Below, piece after piece: positions 49,287-57,511 of a stretch of 64,000 nt of DNA. The notes beneath the pieces are model-generated. The model had not been told where the DNA came from and did no database searches. It was given only the letters and a program-made list of their open reading frames with translations. The translations under genes were made by a program, and so were the position numbers. Positions within the stretch are counted from its first letter, which is position 1, and each line of letters starts with the position of its first letter. The stretch comes from a virus: the IMG/VR virus record IMGVR_UViG_3300009105_000005, positions 1 through 64,000 of that record; one strand, 5' to 3'.

Positions 49287-51827
49287 TTATAGATCTATAA
49301 AATACCATCCACCCCTTTGCCTTGTGGGAGCCAGTATAATCAATTTTTCCTTAGCCCTTGTCATGCCGACATAAAACAGTCTGTAGATTTCATCTTTCTT
49401 TTGAGCAATGTTTTTGCCATCGGTCAGTTCTTTATATCCTTGATATGAAATATCAGGAAATAGATAGATGCAATTATGTACAACTATTTTATTTGCAATA
49501 TAATAATGCCACGGCTGGACCTTTAAAGAATATACCTTTCCATTATATAAATATTCTGAATATTCAGGCGTAAACCATTTTGCTTGTTGCTTTCCAACAT
49601 CAACCGGAACTTTCATTAGCCCTGGTAAAAAATTCACTGCTATTATTTCAAAACTATAATTTTGCCCTACCACTTGATTTCTTTTTGCTGAAATATTATT
49701 TTTATAAAACGGCCAACGAATATCCCGCCCAAATTCTTTAAGTAAATCAACAGCACGATTTTCCATACCTTTAAAACTGTTAAAAATATTATCAATCTTT
49801 TCTTGAGAAAGACTTCCCCTTGTAGCACGAAATACCATTCCAGAAATTCCATATTGAGTAGTTATTTTTGCTTCTTCAACTAAAGCATCGTATATATTAT
49901 CATGAACACCTAAGATCCATGATACTTCCGCACCTTCTCTACGAGTACGACCGCCAAGCCCAAATTGATATTTATCTCTACCTTTACGATTAAAATTATA
50001 TATAAGTTTACATTGTCCCACTCTCCACCAATTTTTCTTTTTCATTAAATAAGTAATATATTTCTTTTTTGCTAAATTATTTAATCTAACTGTCAAATGG
50101 TGATTAGGTGTTACCTCAGTAATGGCATCATCTTTTTTTAAGCAAATAATTTTTCCATTATATAATTGTGATGCTTTTATAAAACTATATCCATATAGGC
50201 CATTACTTCGCCTGCGTGTACCACGAAGAATTTTACTATTTCTTAAACTGAAACTAACAAGTTTATGTTTTGTAGAATCAAGGTTTCGAATTGGGATATA
50301 CCCATTAGTAGTTAAAATAGGAGTGTGCCCTGGATGGCAATCGGCTTCTCCGCCCTTAACACTATGGATGGTTCCAATAATAATTTTAGGCCGTTCACGA
50401 ACAGCTTCTTCCCCAAATCTCTTATACACACGGATAGGATAATCGAGTGCCGGTTGTCGGGATGCTAAAAGGTTTCCGTAAAGCCAGTCGATATCGCGGT
50501 TTAATGCCGGAGTTACCGCTTCGGCAGTTAAAAGCTGCTTTAGAACGTTTCTGGCAGTATGCAATCCTTCATGGCCTTCATCAATTGCCGCTTTCAGGGC
50601 TTTTATTCCCGCTTTTCCTTGTTTACGGATTAGGCCGCTCTCTCCAACTTTCAGATATTGCGCCCAAGAAATAAACTGCGGAATATTCCAATAATTATCA
50701 TCTATTCCACATGAAGCGAAGTTGACCAGCAGATCTCTGGCCGTAACTTTAGAATTTCCTGATTGAAGTGGGTTCCAGTCGCTTCTTTCTCTGCGGTATG
50801 GATTATGAAATGGCATTCCCTGTTCTCTCAGCAGCCTTTTTATCGGATCGATCATATAGGCGCATGTTGCCAGAAACATGATTGTTTTGCCTTCAAGAAG
50901 ATGCTGTTTAGCGTGGCCGAGAATAGCGTCCGGGTTGGTATATGTTTCATCAAGGATTTCTACGCTGCCTTCTGCTTGCCTTGGACTGTATTCTTTAGGT
51001 TCTCTTTTAGATATTTTACCTGTTAGCCTTATAGCCCTTTCAAAGACTGCCCTTGGAACTCTATATGACTGATCCAGAACCCTTTTAAATTTTTCATCTA
51101 TCGGCGGATTTAAAAAAGCATCCGGTGTTGCTCCGGCAAAACCATAAATAGTCTGATCATCATCTCCGACCAGAACGATCCATTGAGCCTGATTGCCCCA
51201 ACTTCTGACCAGCTCTAATTGTAGCCTTGTAAAATCCTGTGCTTCATCGACAAAGATTACATCCGGATTACCCGGGGCATAAGGAAGATCGGTTAGTGCA
51301 GTTTCGATCAGGTCGGTAAAATCCATAAAATCGCACTGCTTTTTAAAATCGTCCCATGCTTTGCTAAACGCCCTTAAAGCATATGGCCAATATCGGCGAT
51401 CGATCATTTTAGCCCTAAAGATATTCAGCATATTGAGAAGTTTATTCCCGCTATGTCTGCTTTCAATTCCATCAAGGTCACCACCGGCCATGGTGCTTTC
51501 GTCAAGACCGCCGATTCCTTTTTCATCGATGGCATACCTTGGATGCTCGGTGTTAAATTGCTTAAGATTCTTTTCAGCGATCTGTGGATTTCCAAGCTGG
51601 CGATAACAAAGGGCATGTAGTGTTCCAACGTGCTGTGGGTTCACAGGGATGGTTCGGCCAGTAGCAATACTTTTCTTGGATGCTATTTCCTGTGCGCCGG
51701 CTCGCGTAAAAGATGTGACGACCACTTTATCTGTGCCGAACTTTCTCACAGCATTAGGGATCTCCTCTGTAGCCAATCTGGTGCTTTTTCCCGTTCCCGG
51801 CGGCCCGAATATTCGAAGTTCCTTCAT
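49287..51827 (-). CDS. SF1 (UvrD/PcrA-like) DNA helicase, interrupted by an intein
   Basis: An 846-residue precursor; removing the intein (497-785) leaves about 557 residues. Motif I FGPPGTGKST (7-16), Ia VVTSFTRAGAQEI, motif II VIFVDEAQDF, motif III VLVGDDDQTIYGF, IV/V around TIHSVKGGEAD, and motif VI FYVGMTRAKEKL are all present. It unwinds DNA in replication or repair. The intein splits motif V between Asp496 and Cys786, so the helicase is inactive until spliced. Only a weak ribosome site is visible. Confidence 0.92.
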   Translation of the reverse strand: MKELRIFGPPGTGKSTRLATEEIPNAVRKFGTDKVVVTSFTRAGAQEIASKKSIATGRTIPVNPQHVGTLHALCYRQLGNPQIAEKNLKQFNTEHPRYAIDEKGIGGLDESTMAGGDLDGIESRHSGNKLLNMLNIFRAKMIDRRYWPYALRAFSKAWDDFKKQCDFMDFTDLIETALTDLPYAPGNPDVIFVDEAQDFTRLQLELVRSWGNQAQWIVLVGDDDQTIYGFAGATPDAFLNPPIDEKFKRVLDQSYRVPRAVFERAIRLTGKISKREPKEYSPRQAEGSVEILDETYTNPDAILGHAKQHLLEGKTIMFLATCAYMIDPIKRLLREQGMPFHNPYRRERSDWNPLQSGNSKVTARDLLVNFASCGIDDNYWNIPQFISWAQYLKVGESGLIRKQGKAGIKALKAAIDEGHEGLHTARNVLKQLLTAEAVTPALNRDIDWLYGNLLASRQPALDYPIRVYKRFGEEAVRERPKIIIGTIHSVKGGEADCHPGHTPILTTNGYIPIRNLDSTKHKLVSFSLRNSKILRGTRRRSNGLYGYSFIKASQLYNGKIICLKKDDAITEVTPNHHLTVRLNNLAKKKYITYLMKKKNWWRVGQCKLIYNFNRKGRDKYQFGLGGRTRREGAEVSWILGVHDNIYDALVEEAKITTQYGISGMVFRATRGSLSQEKIDNIFNSFKGMENRAVDLLKEFGRDIRWPFYKNNISAKRNQVVGQNYSFEIIAVNFLPGLMKVPVDVGKQQAKWFTPEYSEYLYNGKVYSLKVQPWHYYIANKIVVHNCIYLFPDISYQGYKELTDGKNIAQKKDEIYRLFYVGMTRAKEKLIILAPTRQRGGWYFIDL
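49473..50339 (-). mobile_element. Intein in helicase motif V
   Basis: 289 residues. It begins with Cys (CHPGHTPILTTNGYIPIRNL), has block B-like DDAITEVTPNHHLTVRL, block F-like VYSLKVQPWHYYIANKIVVHN and ends in His-Asn before Cys+1, so all splice residues are standard. The insert between splicing blocks (about 105 residues, SWILGVHDNIYDALVEEAKI, AVDLLKEFGRDIRWP) contains no LAGLIDADG pair and no HNH that I can see. It is either a degenerate or an unrecognised endonuclease. Confidence 0.9.
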
Positions 51828-52134
51828 TTTTTATTTTGGCCCTTTATATATAAGACAGCTTTCTTCGACTACCAAAACGCCTCGTACCTCTCCTGACATG
51901 TGGATTGTAGTCGGTTTGTAGTCGGAATGTATTCGATTTGTAGTCATAGTTAAGTATGTACAATTAAAGATTATTTTATTGATGTAGTCAGATAGTCAGA
52001 TTGAAACAAAAAAAGTAAAAAAGGTTTTCTATATATATAAGGACTACAAAACTTATTCTTTCTAAGTCCAAAGTCCCAAGTTCCAACCACCGTGACCATC
52101 GCAGCCGGCGTTAAGTTCCAAGTTCGTTATTTTA
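51828..52134. promoter_or_regulatory. AT-rich spacer with GTAGTC repeats (possible replication origin)
   Basis: Between the primase and helicase genes. TTGTAGTCGG occurs twice head-to-tail (51905-51914, 51916-51925), TTGTAGTC again at 51938-51945, and TAGTCAGA twice (51985-52000), beside long A/T tracts. Short iterated motifs next to AT-rich DNA and primase/helicase genes are typical of origins. Chance repeats or a regulatory role are not excluded. Confidence 0.35.
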
Positions 52135-52197
52135 TATTTCGCTATCTTTCTGTGGGTTTCTTTTTTCACTTGGCTCGCTACCTCTCTTGGGGTTAAT
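52135..52197 (-). repeat. Short TIGR-type array at the primase stop codon
   Basis: Minus strand: B ATTAACCCC (52197-52189), spacer AAGAGAGGT, A AGCGAGCCA (52179-52171), spacer AGTGAAAAA, B AGAAACCCA (52161-52153), spacer CAGAAAGAT, A AGCGAAATA (52143-52135, degenerate). Period is 36 nt for both repeat types. The primase TAA lies inside the first B repeat. The last A keeps AGCGA but loses the rest, as does the terminal A of the main array. Confidence 0.8.
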
Positions 52198-54112
52198 CAT
52201 GCCTATCGGCGTTTCTTTTATCATCCAGATGTACCACGTCGGCTCCTTCGGATTCTGCCTGCGGTGCGGTGTTTAGTGTTCTTGATGGATCGATTATTGC
52301 TATGGGGACTTTCCAGCATTTAACTGAGGTTACTTTTTTATCGGTCTTTTTCCTGTAGCTGATACTTTTCTTTGATAACCCAAGGTCAAATTCCAATATT
52401 CGGAACAGGATTTCTCTTGGGTCTCGGTTGTTGCATGTTTGTCGGGTATAGGCATCGAACTGTATGGGGAACATGTACCAATTGCCTTTATGGATGAACG
52501 GTTGGTTGTCGGGCGCGCCTTCTTCGACTGGGTATTTTGGTCGGCTCTTGAGATACTTTTTTAGCCAGATTTTAACGATGCCGATTGCAGTACGCATTTC
52601 ATCGACAGGCACATCTTCAACTATTGACATGATAAGGTCTGCGAGTTTGTCATCCCATTCCTTTTTTGAGCATACGATTCTTTTTTTAATTAAGTTACCG
52701 ACTTGTTCTCTGAACTGGCGGAATTCCATTAGTTTATTTGAACTTCGGAATTCCGTTTTTTTATTATTGACAATCAGCCGGAACACTGGCGGATCTTCCG
52801 GGAAGCACAGAATTCTGATATCTTGAAAGCCAAGGCGTTTACAGACAGCTTTGCGGTTTTGGTCAATGTTTTGATAATCGGAGCCGGTAAGGTCGGCGGC
52901 GACATCTACGGCTTTTTGGGCTTCTTCGGTTTCGATCTTTGAGCGGGCATTGATGATCGTCCGGATGTACTTTTGTATATTGCTCAGGTGTAAGTCATGG
53001 CCGTGCTTACGCCTGAACGCAATCATGAGATCCATGATCTCTTGATCTGTCCAGTTGCATTGGGCTGCCATTAAAGCCAGTGTGAAATCGTAGCCCGAAG
53101 GTGATGTGTCGTTGAGTTCATCATCTCGGTCATTATTCCAGGTGTTTATAAATTCGGGTGCAAATATTTGGTTGATAGCGGCGAACTTTTCGAAGGACGG
53201 TTCAGCATTTTCGTTAAGTTCCAAGGTCTTTGATTTTTCTTTGATTTCCTGGGTTATATTTACGACCTTATTGGCGCTTGTATTTTTTGGTTTACTTTCC
53301 GAACAAGACTCGCTATCCGTAATAGGGTTGCTCGCTCCCCGTGGCTCGCTTTTCCCAAGTGGGTTGCTGGCGCTTGATGGCTCGCTGACGACTTCAGGGT
53401 TACTCTGGGTTATTGGCTCGCTATTTGAGATTAGGTTACTTGAGATGCTTGGCTCAATTTCAAGCAGGATTTCATCGAAATCATCCGGGTTGTATCTGAC
53501 TTTTTCGTTATACTGCAACACTGTGGCCATGACAGGGTCGCAGTTTTCTTTTTGATTGACTGTACCGATCGGACGCATTAGGCGGTCTAAATTAGAAGTG
53601 TTGTCGATTTCCCATCCTTTTTCATTGGCACGTTCTTTGATGGTGGCCTGTAGCCGGCGGGAAAGTCCCAAGGTTTCTGCCCATTCATCTTGGTCGTCAA
53701 ACATCAAGGGTTCTTTGAACAACCACCACGCCTGGAGTCCATGTCCGGAGTGCATGATTATGGTTGGGTCCCACCCATAACTTTCGATCAGTGAGCGTGC
53801 TTCTTCGATGGTTGCAGGCAGGTTTTTCTTTTTATGGGCGTGTTTATGCTGGACGTCTATATCGATGAAGAAGCCCGGGATGCCGTGAACTTGATCGACG
53901 GTCATTCTTTTATATTTGCCACGGTTTTGCCATGACATACCGGCGCAGATGTAGATATTTTGCTTACCTGCAATATAAGCGGCGGCTTCCAGGTGGCTTT
54001 GGAACCATTTGGACCGGCCTTGTTTTGGGTCGAGATCTTTTTCCCATGTTAAGATCCAGGTCCGATCATCTTTGAGGCCGAACAGTTGGTCTATAAATTG
54101 CTTAGTGTCCAT
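52193..54112 (-). CDS. Archaeo-eukaryotic-type primase with PriCT-like domain (RepB/PrimPol-like)
   Basis: 639 residues. AEP primase motifs: FFIDIDVQHKH with Asp84/Asp86, HSGHGLQAWWLF (121-132) and DRLMRPIGTVNQK (176-188). A linker (219-275) is made of alternating Ser-Glu-Pro and Ser-Asn-Pro every six residues, which is the translated TIGR-type array. A PriCT-like helical domain follows (about 300-395, GYDFTLALMAAQCNWTDQEI), then a C-terminal domain of unknown type. It should prime or initiate phage replication together with the downstream helicase. Start: ATG 54112 with GGAG at some distance. Confidence 0.85.
   Translation of the reverse strand: MDTKQFIDQLFGLKDDRTWILTWEKDLDPKQGRSKWFQSHLEAAAYIAGKQNIYICAGMSWQNRGKYKRMTVDQVHGIPGFFIDIDVQHKHAHKKKNLPATIEEARSLIESYGWDPTIIMHSGHGLQAWWLFKEPLMFDDQDEWAETLGLSRRLQATIKERANEKGWEIDNTSNLDRLMRPIGTVNQKENCDPVMATVLQYNEKVRYNPDDFDEILLEIEPSISSNLISNSEPITQSNPEVVSEPSSASNPLGKSEPRGASNPITDSESCSESKPKNTSANKVVNITQEIKEKSKTLELNENAEPSFEKFAAINQIFAPEFINTWNNDRDDELNDTSPSGYDFTLALMAAQCNWTDQEIMDLMIAFRRKHGHDLHLSNIQKYIRTIINARSKIETEEAQKAVDVAADLTGSDYQNIDQNRKAVCKRLGFQDIRILCFPEDPPVFRLIVNNKKTEFRSSNKLMEFRQFREQVGNLIKKRIVCSKKEWDDKLADLIMSIVEDVPVDEMRTAIGIVKIWLKKYLKSRPKYPVEEGAPDNQPFIHKGNWYMFPIQFDAYTRQTCNNRDPREILFRILEFDLGLSKKSISYRKKTDKKVTSVKCWKVPIAIIDPSRTLNTAPQAESEGADVVHLDDKRNADRHD
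53288..53458 (-). repeat. TIGR-type array embedded in frame inside the primase gene
   Basis: Ten repeats, alternately A and B, each 9 nt, separated by nine spacers of exactly 9 nt. On the minus strand: A ATTGAGCCA (degenerate), B AGTAACCTA, A AGCGAGCCA, B AGTAACCCT, A AGCGAGCCA, B AGCAACCCA, A AGCGAGCCA, B AGCAACCCT, A AGCGAGTCT, B AGTAAACCA. A starts at 53450, 53414, 53378, 53342, 53306; B at 53432, 53396, 53360, 53324, 53288. Spacers include ATCTCAAAT, ATAACCCAG, GAAGTCGTC, TCAAGCGCC, CTTGGGAAA. The 36-nt period equals twelve codons, so the array is open and in frame. Confidence 0.9.
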
Positions 54113-54118
54113 AAATGA

Positions 54119-54607
54119 CTATAATTTCTCCTGTTCGGTATAGATTGCTTTTCTTAGCACTCTTTCATAATCGATCAGATAGTAGTATTTGTCGGTGAAG
54201 ACTTTTTTGACTTTATACCGGGCTGTTTTATGGGAAATACCAATGATAATACCTTCTCCAAACTGTTGAATAACGACATAGTCTCCAAATTTAAAATCCG
54301 GCCTAATATTACACCAGTTTACCCATTTCATTACCCATTCCGTATAGACAGTGTTGTGGTCGTAATAAATTTCTTCGAGTATTTCTATGAGTTCTGTATT
54401 AATGCCATACCAACAGCATTTGTCGTCCAGAAATTTTGCAAGTTTGTATCCGTTACTTGCACCTTCGAATTTAATTGCTTTAAGAAGGTCACTCCGGATT
54501 TGCTTTTCATCGTATTCTGATCCTTGATGCCAGTTAATGACGTTTTTAATTGTCCGATCTATGGTTCCATTGATGATGCCAGGATCGTATTTCCATGGCC
54601 GTTTCAT
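54119..54607 (-). CDS. Hypothetical protein upstream of primase
   Basis: 162 residues from ATG 54607 (AAGGGGA upstream; in-frame ATGs further out lack it). Aromatic, helical (ELIEILEEIYYDHNTVYTEW), with a C-terminal SH3-like stretch FGDYVVIQQFGEGIIIGISH related in pattern to the start of the protein at 47,698. Ends six nt before the primase ATG. Not recognised. Confidence 0.6.
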   Translation of the reverse strand: MKRPWKYDPGIINGTIDRTIKNVINWHQGSEYDEKQIRSDLLKAIKFEGASNGYKLAKFLDDKCCWYGINTELIEILEEIYYDHNTVYTEWVMKWVNWCNIRPDFKFGDYVVIQQFGEGIIIGISHKTARYKVKKVFTDKYYYLIDYERVLRKAIYTEQEKL

Positions 54608-54896
54608 GGTGTTCCCCTTTGCCCTGTTTTTCCCCATTTTTTGGCATGGTTCCAACATAAAAACAGGGCGGCTTTTTGAGTTGAAACTCACATGGCTTAT
54701 CGCTACATATGGTTCAACTGATTGCCGCCCTATTTTTTTTGGGGGATTAAGTTGGAGTGTCTGATTGCTCCCCAGGGCTAATGCTTTACGGCTACATTTG
54801 CGCTTGAGACATTATTGCCGTCGTCCGGGCTTATTCGGTCTTATTGGACAGGAAGCGAGTTTTGCAGCGCCCGACAGACACTAAGTTTATAGCAAG
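54608..54896 (-). terminator. Long hairpin/terminator and noncoding spacer
   Basis: AGGGCGGC (54665-54672) pairs with GCCGCCCT (54724-54731), and inside it AGTTGAA (54679-54685) pairs with TTCAACT (54713-54719). On the minus strand the stem is followed by GTTTTTATG, on the plus strand by ATTTTTTTT. It probably ends the transcript of the 263-residue protein gene. The rest of the spacer (54732-54896) holds no gene; a further weak CGGGC/GCCCG pairing is present. Confidence 0.65.
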
Positions 54897-55688
54897 TTAG
54901 GCTGCTGCCTTTTGTTCGGCGGCCGGAGCATCGTATCCGGCCTCGGTGTGCGCCATTTCCTTGGCTGTCTTTTTCAGGAACGGAGTGATGTTTGCGACAT
55001 ACTCGTTAATGGCCGGAATTTGCTCGGCCGGAATTGAATCCTTCAACGGAGTGAAGATAACCTTGCTGTACTCCACGCTTCCGGTGCGGGATTTATCCTT
55101 TTCCAGAGTCAGCCGTGTAACCACGTGATGCGGTTCCATACCGGCCGAAGTTAGCCCAATCAGGTATTGAAGGGCGTTCTTCAATGAGGCCGGAGCAGCG
55201 TTTAGGGTCATGGGCAGGATGTTCCCTTCCCGCAGGAAGAAGAACGTGCGTTTTTTGCTGCACGCCTGACCATCGCCTTTGCCGCCCTTAGCGGTTCCGA
55301 ATTTGGCCATGGGGCAATCTTTGCACTTACCGGATGCGCTCGGGCATTCGGGGTTGCCGATGCCGTTGACTGCATCTTCGGAGAAACAATCCGGTGGAGT
55401 TGGATCGCCTTCGCCGTAGGGAACTTCCCAATAGGTACGATTGACGGCATTATAGATGATAAGAACATTCAATTCTTTTATTTCATCGATGCCGCCGAAT
55501 TTCGGAACTTCCCATGTGGTTCCGCCGGAGCCGGGGATTTTTACCCGTTCCAGATCCAGAGCGGAAAGCTGTTCTCCGCCGAGGTTGTTTTCGATAACCT
55601 CTTTGATGTCAATGTCCTGACGCATAATGGCATAATTTTGAATGCCGACTACAGCCACTTCCTTGCCTTTTGTATTTTTTTTACTCAT
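54897..55688 (-). CDS. Phage protein with cysteine cluster, probable replication accessory
   Basis: 263 residues. N-terminal helical/beta part, a central zinc-like cluster (PECPSASGKCKDCPMAKFG then GQACSKKRTFFFLREG), a C-terminal helical part and an Ala/Lys tail. Proteins of this type lie near primases in long-tailed phages and may bind ssDNA; no family name is certain. AGGAG is 14 nt upstream. High GC suggests good expression. Confidence 0.6.
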   Translation of the reverse strand: MSKKNTKGKEVAVVGIQNYAIMRQDIDIKEVIENNLGGEQLSALDLERVKIPGSGGTTWEVPKFGGIDEIKELNVLIIYNAVNRTYWEVPYGEGDPTPPDCFSEDAVNGIGNPECPSASGKCKDCPMAKFGTAKGGKGDGQACSKKRTFFFLREGNILPMTLNAAPASLKNALQYLIGLTSAGMEPHHVVTRLTLEKDKSRTGSVEYSKVIFTPLKDSIPAEQIPAINEYVANITPFLKKTAKEMAHTEAGYDAPAAEQKAAA

Positions 55689-55781
55689 AAAGCTTCAATA
55701 CTCCTTGTTTAAGTGGTCTAAAGTTTAAAAGTTCAAAGTTTGTTTTTCCACCCCCTCTCTTATTTGATTCCGGTTTAGTGG

Positions 55782-56123
55782 TTATGCTGCCTTGGTCTGA
55801 GCGTCGGCAGGTTTGTCCACTGTTACGGTTTCTCCTACAGACGGGACTACCTTAATTTTCCTTTTGGAGACAATCACATCTGTTTGAGGTTTGTTAGAAA
55901 ACAAAGAAGACAAAATTTTATTATACCACTTTGCTTTTCGTTTCTTTTGGTTGAAGTAGGCGCGGGCGAGGCACACGATGCAGATCGATTCTTTATCAGG
56001 TTCGCTGATATCGATCCGGTGATCGGTGCATTTCAGTCCGCATTCGGCGCAGATTTTAAATCTTTTTTGGGGCGCATTACGGCCCCTGCCGACTTTAATT
56101 GCTTGAAAGATAATTTTACCCAT
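55782..56123 (-). CDS. Small zinc-finger protein
   Basis: 113 residues with ICAECGLKCTDH and SICIVCLARAYF forming a four-Cys zinc site, followed by a basic stretch (KKRKAKWYNK) and a beta-rich tail. AAAGGAAA precedes the ATG. Likely nucleic-acid or protein-binding; not assigned. Confidence 0.55.
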   Translation of the reverse strand: MGKIIFQAIKVGRGRNAPQKRFKICAECGLKCTDHRIDISEPDKESICIVCLARAYFNQKKRKAKWYNKILSSLFSNKPQTDVIVSKRKIKVVPSVGETVTVDKPADAQTKAA

Positions 56124-56145
56124 TGGTTTTCCTTTCTATAGGTAT

Positions 56146-56538
56146 TTATGATGTTTTTGACCGGAGCGTAATAACGCTGTTGATACTGATACGGCCTTCG
56201 AATGCTTCGGGGAGCTTTTCGCCGTTTCTGGTCATTTCGGCAAGCAGGGCATTGAGTGAAGTAGTGTTATACCCTTCGTCAATATAGCTTTGGAAGCCTG
56301 CCTCTTTGAGTGCTTCGATGGCGTCCCTTTTGGATTTAACTTGAGACACGATACGGACATGCGGGTGGATTGTTCGGCCCAGGATAGTTATTTTGTCGAT
56401 CTTTTCGTCTGCGAGATTTTCCACCAGCGCCGGGCCGATATCGTTTTTGCGTTTTTTGAGCTTATTGACCTTGGCGTCAAGGTCAGCTATTTCATTTTCA
56501 AGTTGAGCAAATTCCCGTAATCCTTCCATGTCTAACAT
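56146..56538 (-). CDS. Coiled-coil protein, unknown
   Basis: 130 residues from ATG 56538 (AAAGGAGAA upstream; an ATG at 56580 has none). Residues 8-45 form a coiled coil (ENEIADLDAKVNKLKKRK) and the remainder a small alpha/beta domain. The layout recalls phage Gam/Gp157-like recombination accessories, but I cannot assign it. The palindrome 56585-56599 lies in its upstream region. Confidence 0.55.
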   Translation of the reverse strand: MLDMEGLREFAQLENEIADLDAKVNKLKKRKNDIGPALVENLADEKIDKITILGRTIHPHVRIVSQVKSKRDAIEALKEAGFQSYIDEGYNTTSLNALLAEMTRNGEKLPEAFEGRISINSVITLRSKTS

Positions 56539-56584
56539 GGGATTCTCCTTTAGTAAGATTTTCAAAGAATGCTGACACATTTAT

Positions 56585-56599
56585 CACACTATCAGTAAG
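56585..56599. promoter_or_regulatory. Dispersed palindrome, site 6 (promoter-like context)
   Basis: On the minus strand TTCTTACTGATAGTGTGATAAATG, nearly the same as the packaging promoter segment at 16163-16186 (TTCTTACTGATAGTGAGATTAAATG). The core CTTACTGATAGTGTG is an imperfect palindrome 47 nt upstream of the ATG at 56538. The shared flanks suggest a common promoter-operator element. Confidence 0.6.
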
Positions 56600-56606
56600 A
56601 ATACAA

Positions 56607-56804
56607 TTAAAAAATTTTATTTTTTAGGAACTTTTTTAGGTGATAATAGCAGATTGTTATGCCCTTGCCCCATAATTTGCACATCAGCCAGATACACCAA
56701 GATATGATGGCTATTGCGGCCAATTCATCATTAGGGCTACATATAATTTCATGGGCTGAGATGATCTTGGCTGGTCCTTTATAGTTAAGAAGATATTCCA
56801 ACAT
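56607..56804 (-). CDS. Hypothetical membrane protein
   Basis: About 65 residues from MLEYLLNYKGP (ATG 56804) with a hydrophobic helix LAAIAIISWCIWLMCKLWG and a basic C-terminus. The start is uncertain and the gene overlaps the end of the zinc-ribbon gene. Not recognised. Confidence 0.45.
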   Translation of the reverse strand: MLEYLLNYKGPAKIISAHEIICSPNDELAAIAIISWCIWLMCKLWGKGITICYYHLKKFLKNKIF

Positions 56805-57051
56805 TGAAATTTCGGAATAAGATTTCTTTACGTTTGCAGTCCGGGCAATATAGATGCCAACAGTCGCCGCAGTCCAGATCTTCGGCATTTGGAGCCATGC
56901 AGTCGAATTCGCCCCAATAATCTTTCACCCCATATCCGCAGTCAGAGCATATACGGAAGCCACAATTTGGGCATGGTCTTATGTTGCCCCATGAAACGTT
57001 CTGCAGGTCGTACAACCACTCCCAGAACATCTCTTTCTTAAACGGCATCAT
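56785..57051 (-). CDS. Multi-zinc-ribbon protein
   Basis: 88 residues from ATG 57051 (GGAGCAAGC before; overlaps the previous stop). Four CxxC pairs: RPCPNCGF, ICSDCGYG, LDCGDCW and YCPDCKRK, enough for two zinc ribbons. Probably nucleic-acid or protein-binding; function unknown. Confidence 0.6.
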   Translation of the reverse strand: MMPFKKEMFWEWLYDLQNVSWGNIRPCPNCGFRICSDCGYGVKDYWGEFDCMAPNAEDLDCGDCWHLYCPDCKRKEILFRNFNVGISS

Positions 57052-57281
57052 GCTTGCTCCAGGTTGTCTGCTATTGAACACATTTTCTTAGTGATGCTGT
57101 CGATTTCTCTTTGCACCATCATTAACTTGACCTTTAGATCACATTTAGGCTTCGAGGGGCATTCGGTGCATTTTCCATTTATATACAAATGCCAATTGTT
57201 ACATTCTGATAAAGGTATCATTGGATTATTATTCCCTCTGTGGCAAAGACGGTGGCCGTACAGATCGTCTTTAGATTTCAT
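57048..57281 (-). CDS. Small cysteine-rich protein
   Basis: 77 residues with ECNNWHLYINGKCTECPSKPKCD (cysteines in zinc spacing) and a C-terminal helical part. Weak ribosome site. Not recognised; the gene is joined by overlap to the zinc-ribbon gene downstream. Confidence 0.55.
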   Translation of the reverse strand: MKSKDDLYGHRLCHRGNNNPMIPLSECNNWHLYINGKCTECPSKPKCDLKVKLMMVQREIDSITKKMCSIADNLEQA

Positions 57282-57311
57282 TTGGACGGTTTTTATCGGG
57301 ATTTACTCATA

Positions 57312-57506
57312 TTATAAAACCAAATCTGAAGCATTAACATTGAGAGTAAAACTTTTACCTGATAGTGGTCCGTCTATAAATTCGATATCCACTCTGGTTT
57401 CACTGCTAAATTGTTCAGCGTGCCAGTCTGGTCCGGCATTTAGCACTTTGACATGAAACAACTGATCATTTAATAAGCTTATTAATTTTTGTCTTTTTGT
57501 ACTCAT
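57312..57506 (-). CDS. Hypothetical small protein
   Basis: 64 residues, KRQKLISLLNDQLFHVKVLN followed by a beta-rich RVDIEFIDGPLSGKSFTLNV. Not recognised; weak SD. Confidence 0.5.
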   Translation of the reverse strand: MSTKRQKLISLLNDQLFHVKVLNAGPDWHAEQFSSETRVDIEFIDGPLSGKSFTLNVNASDLVL

Positions 57507-57511
57507 TTAAA

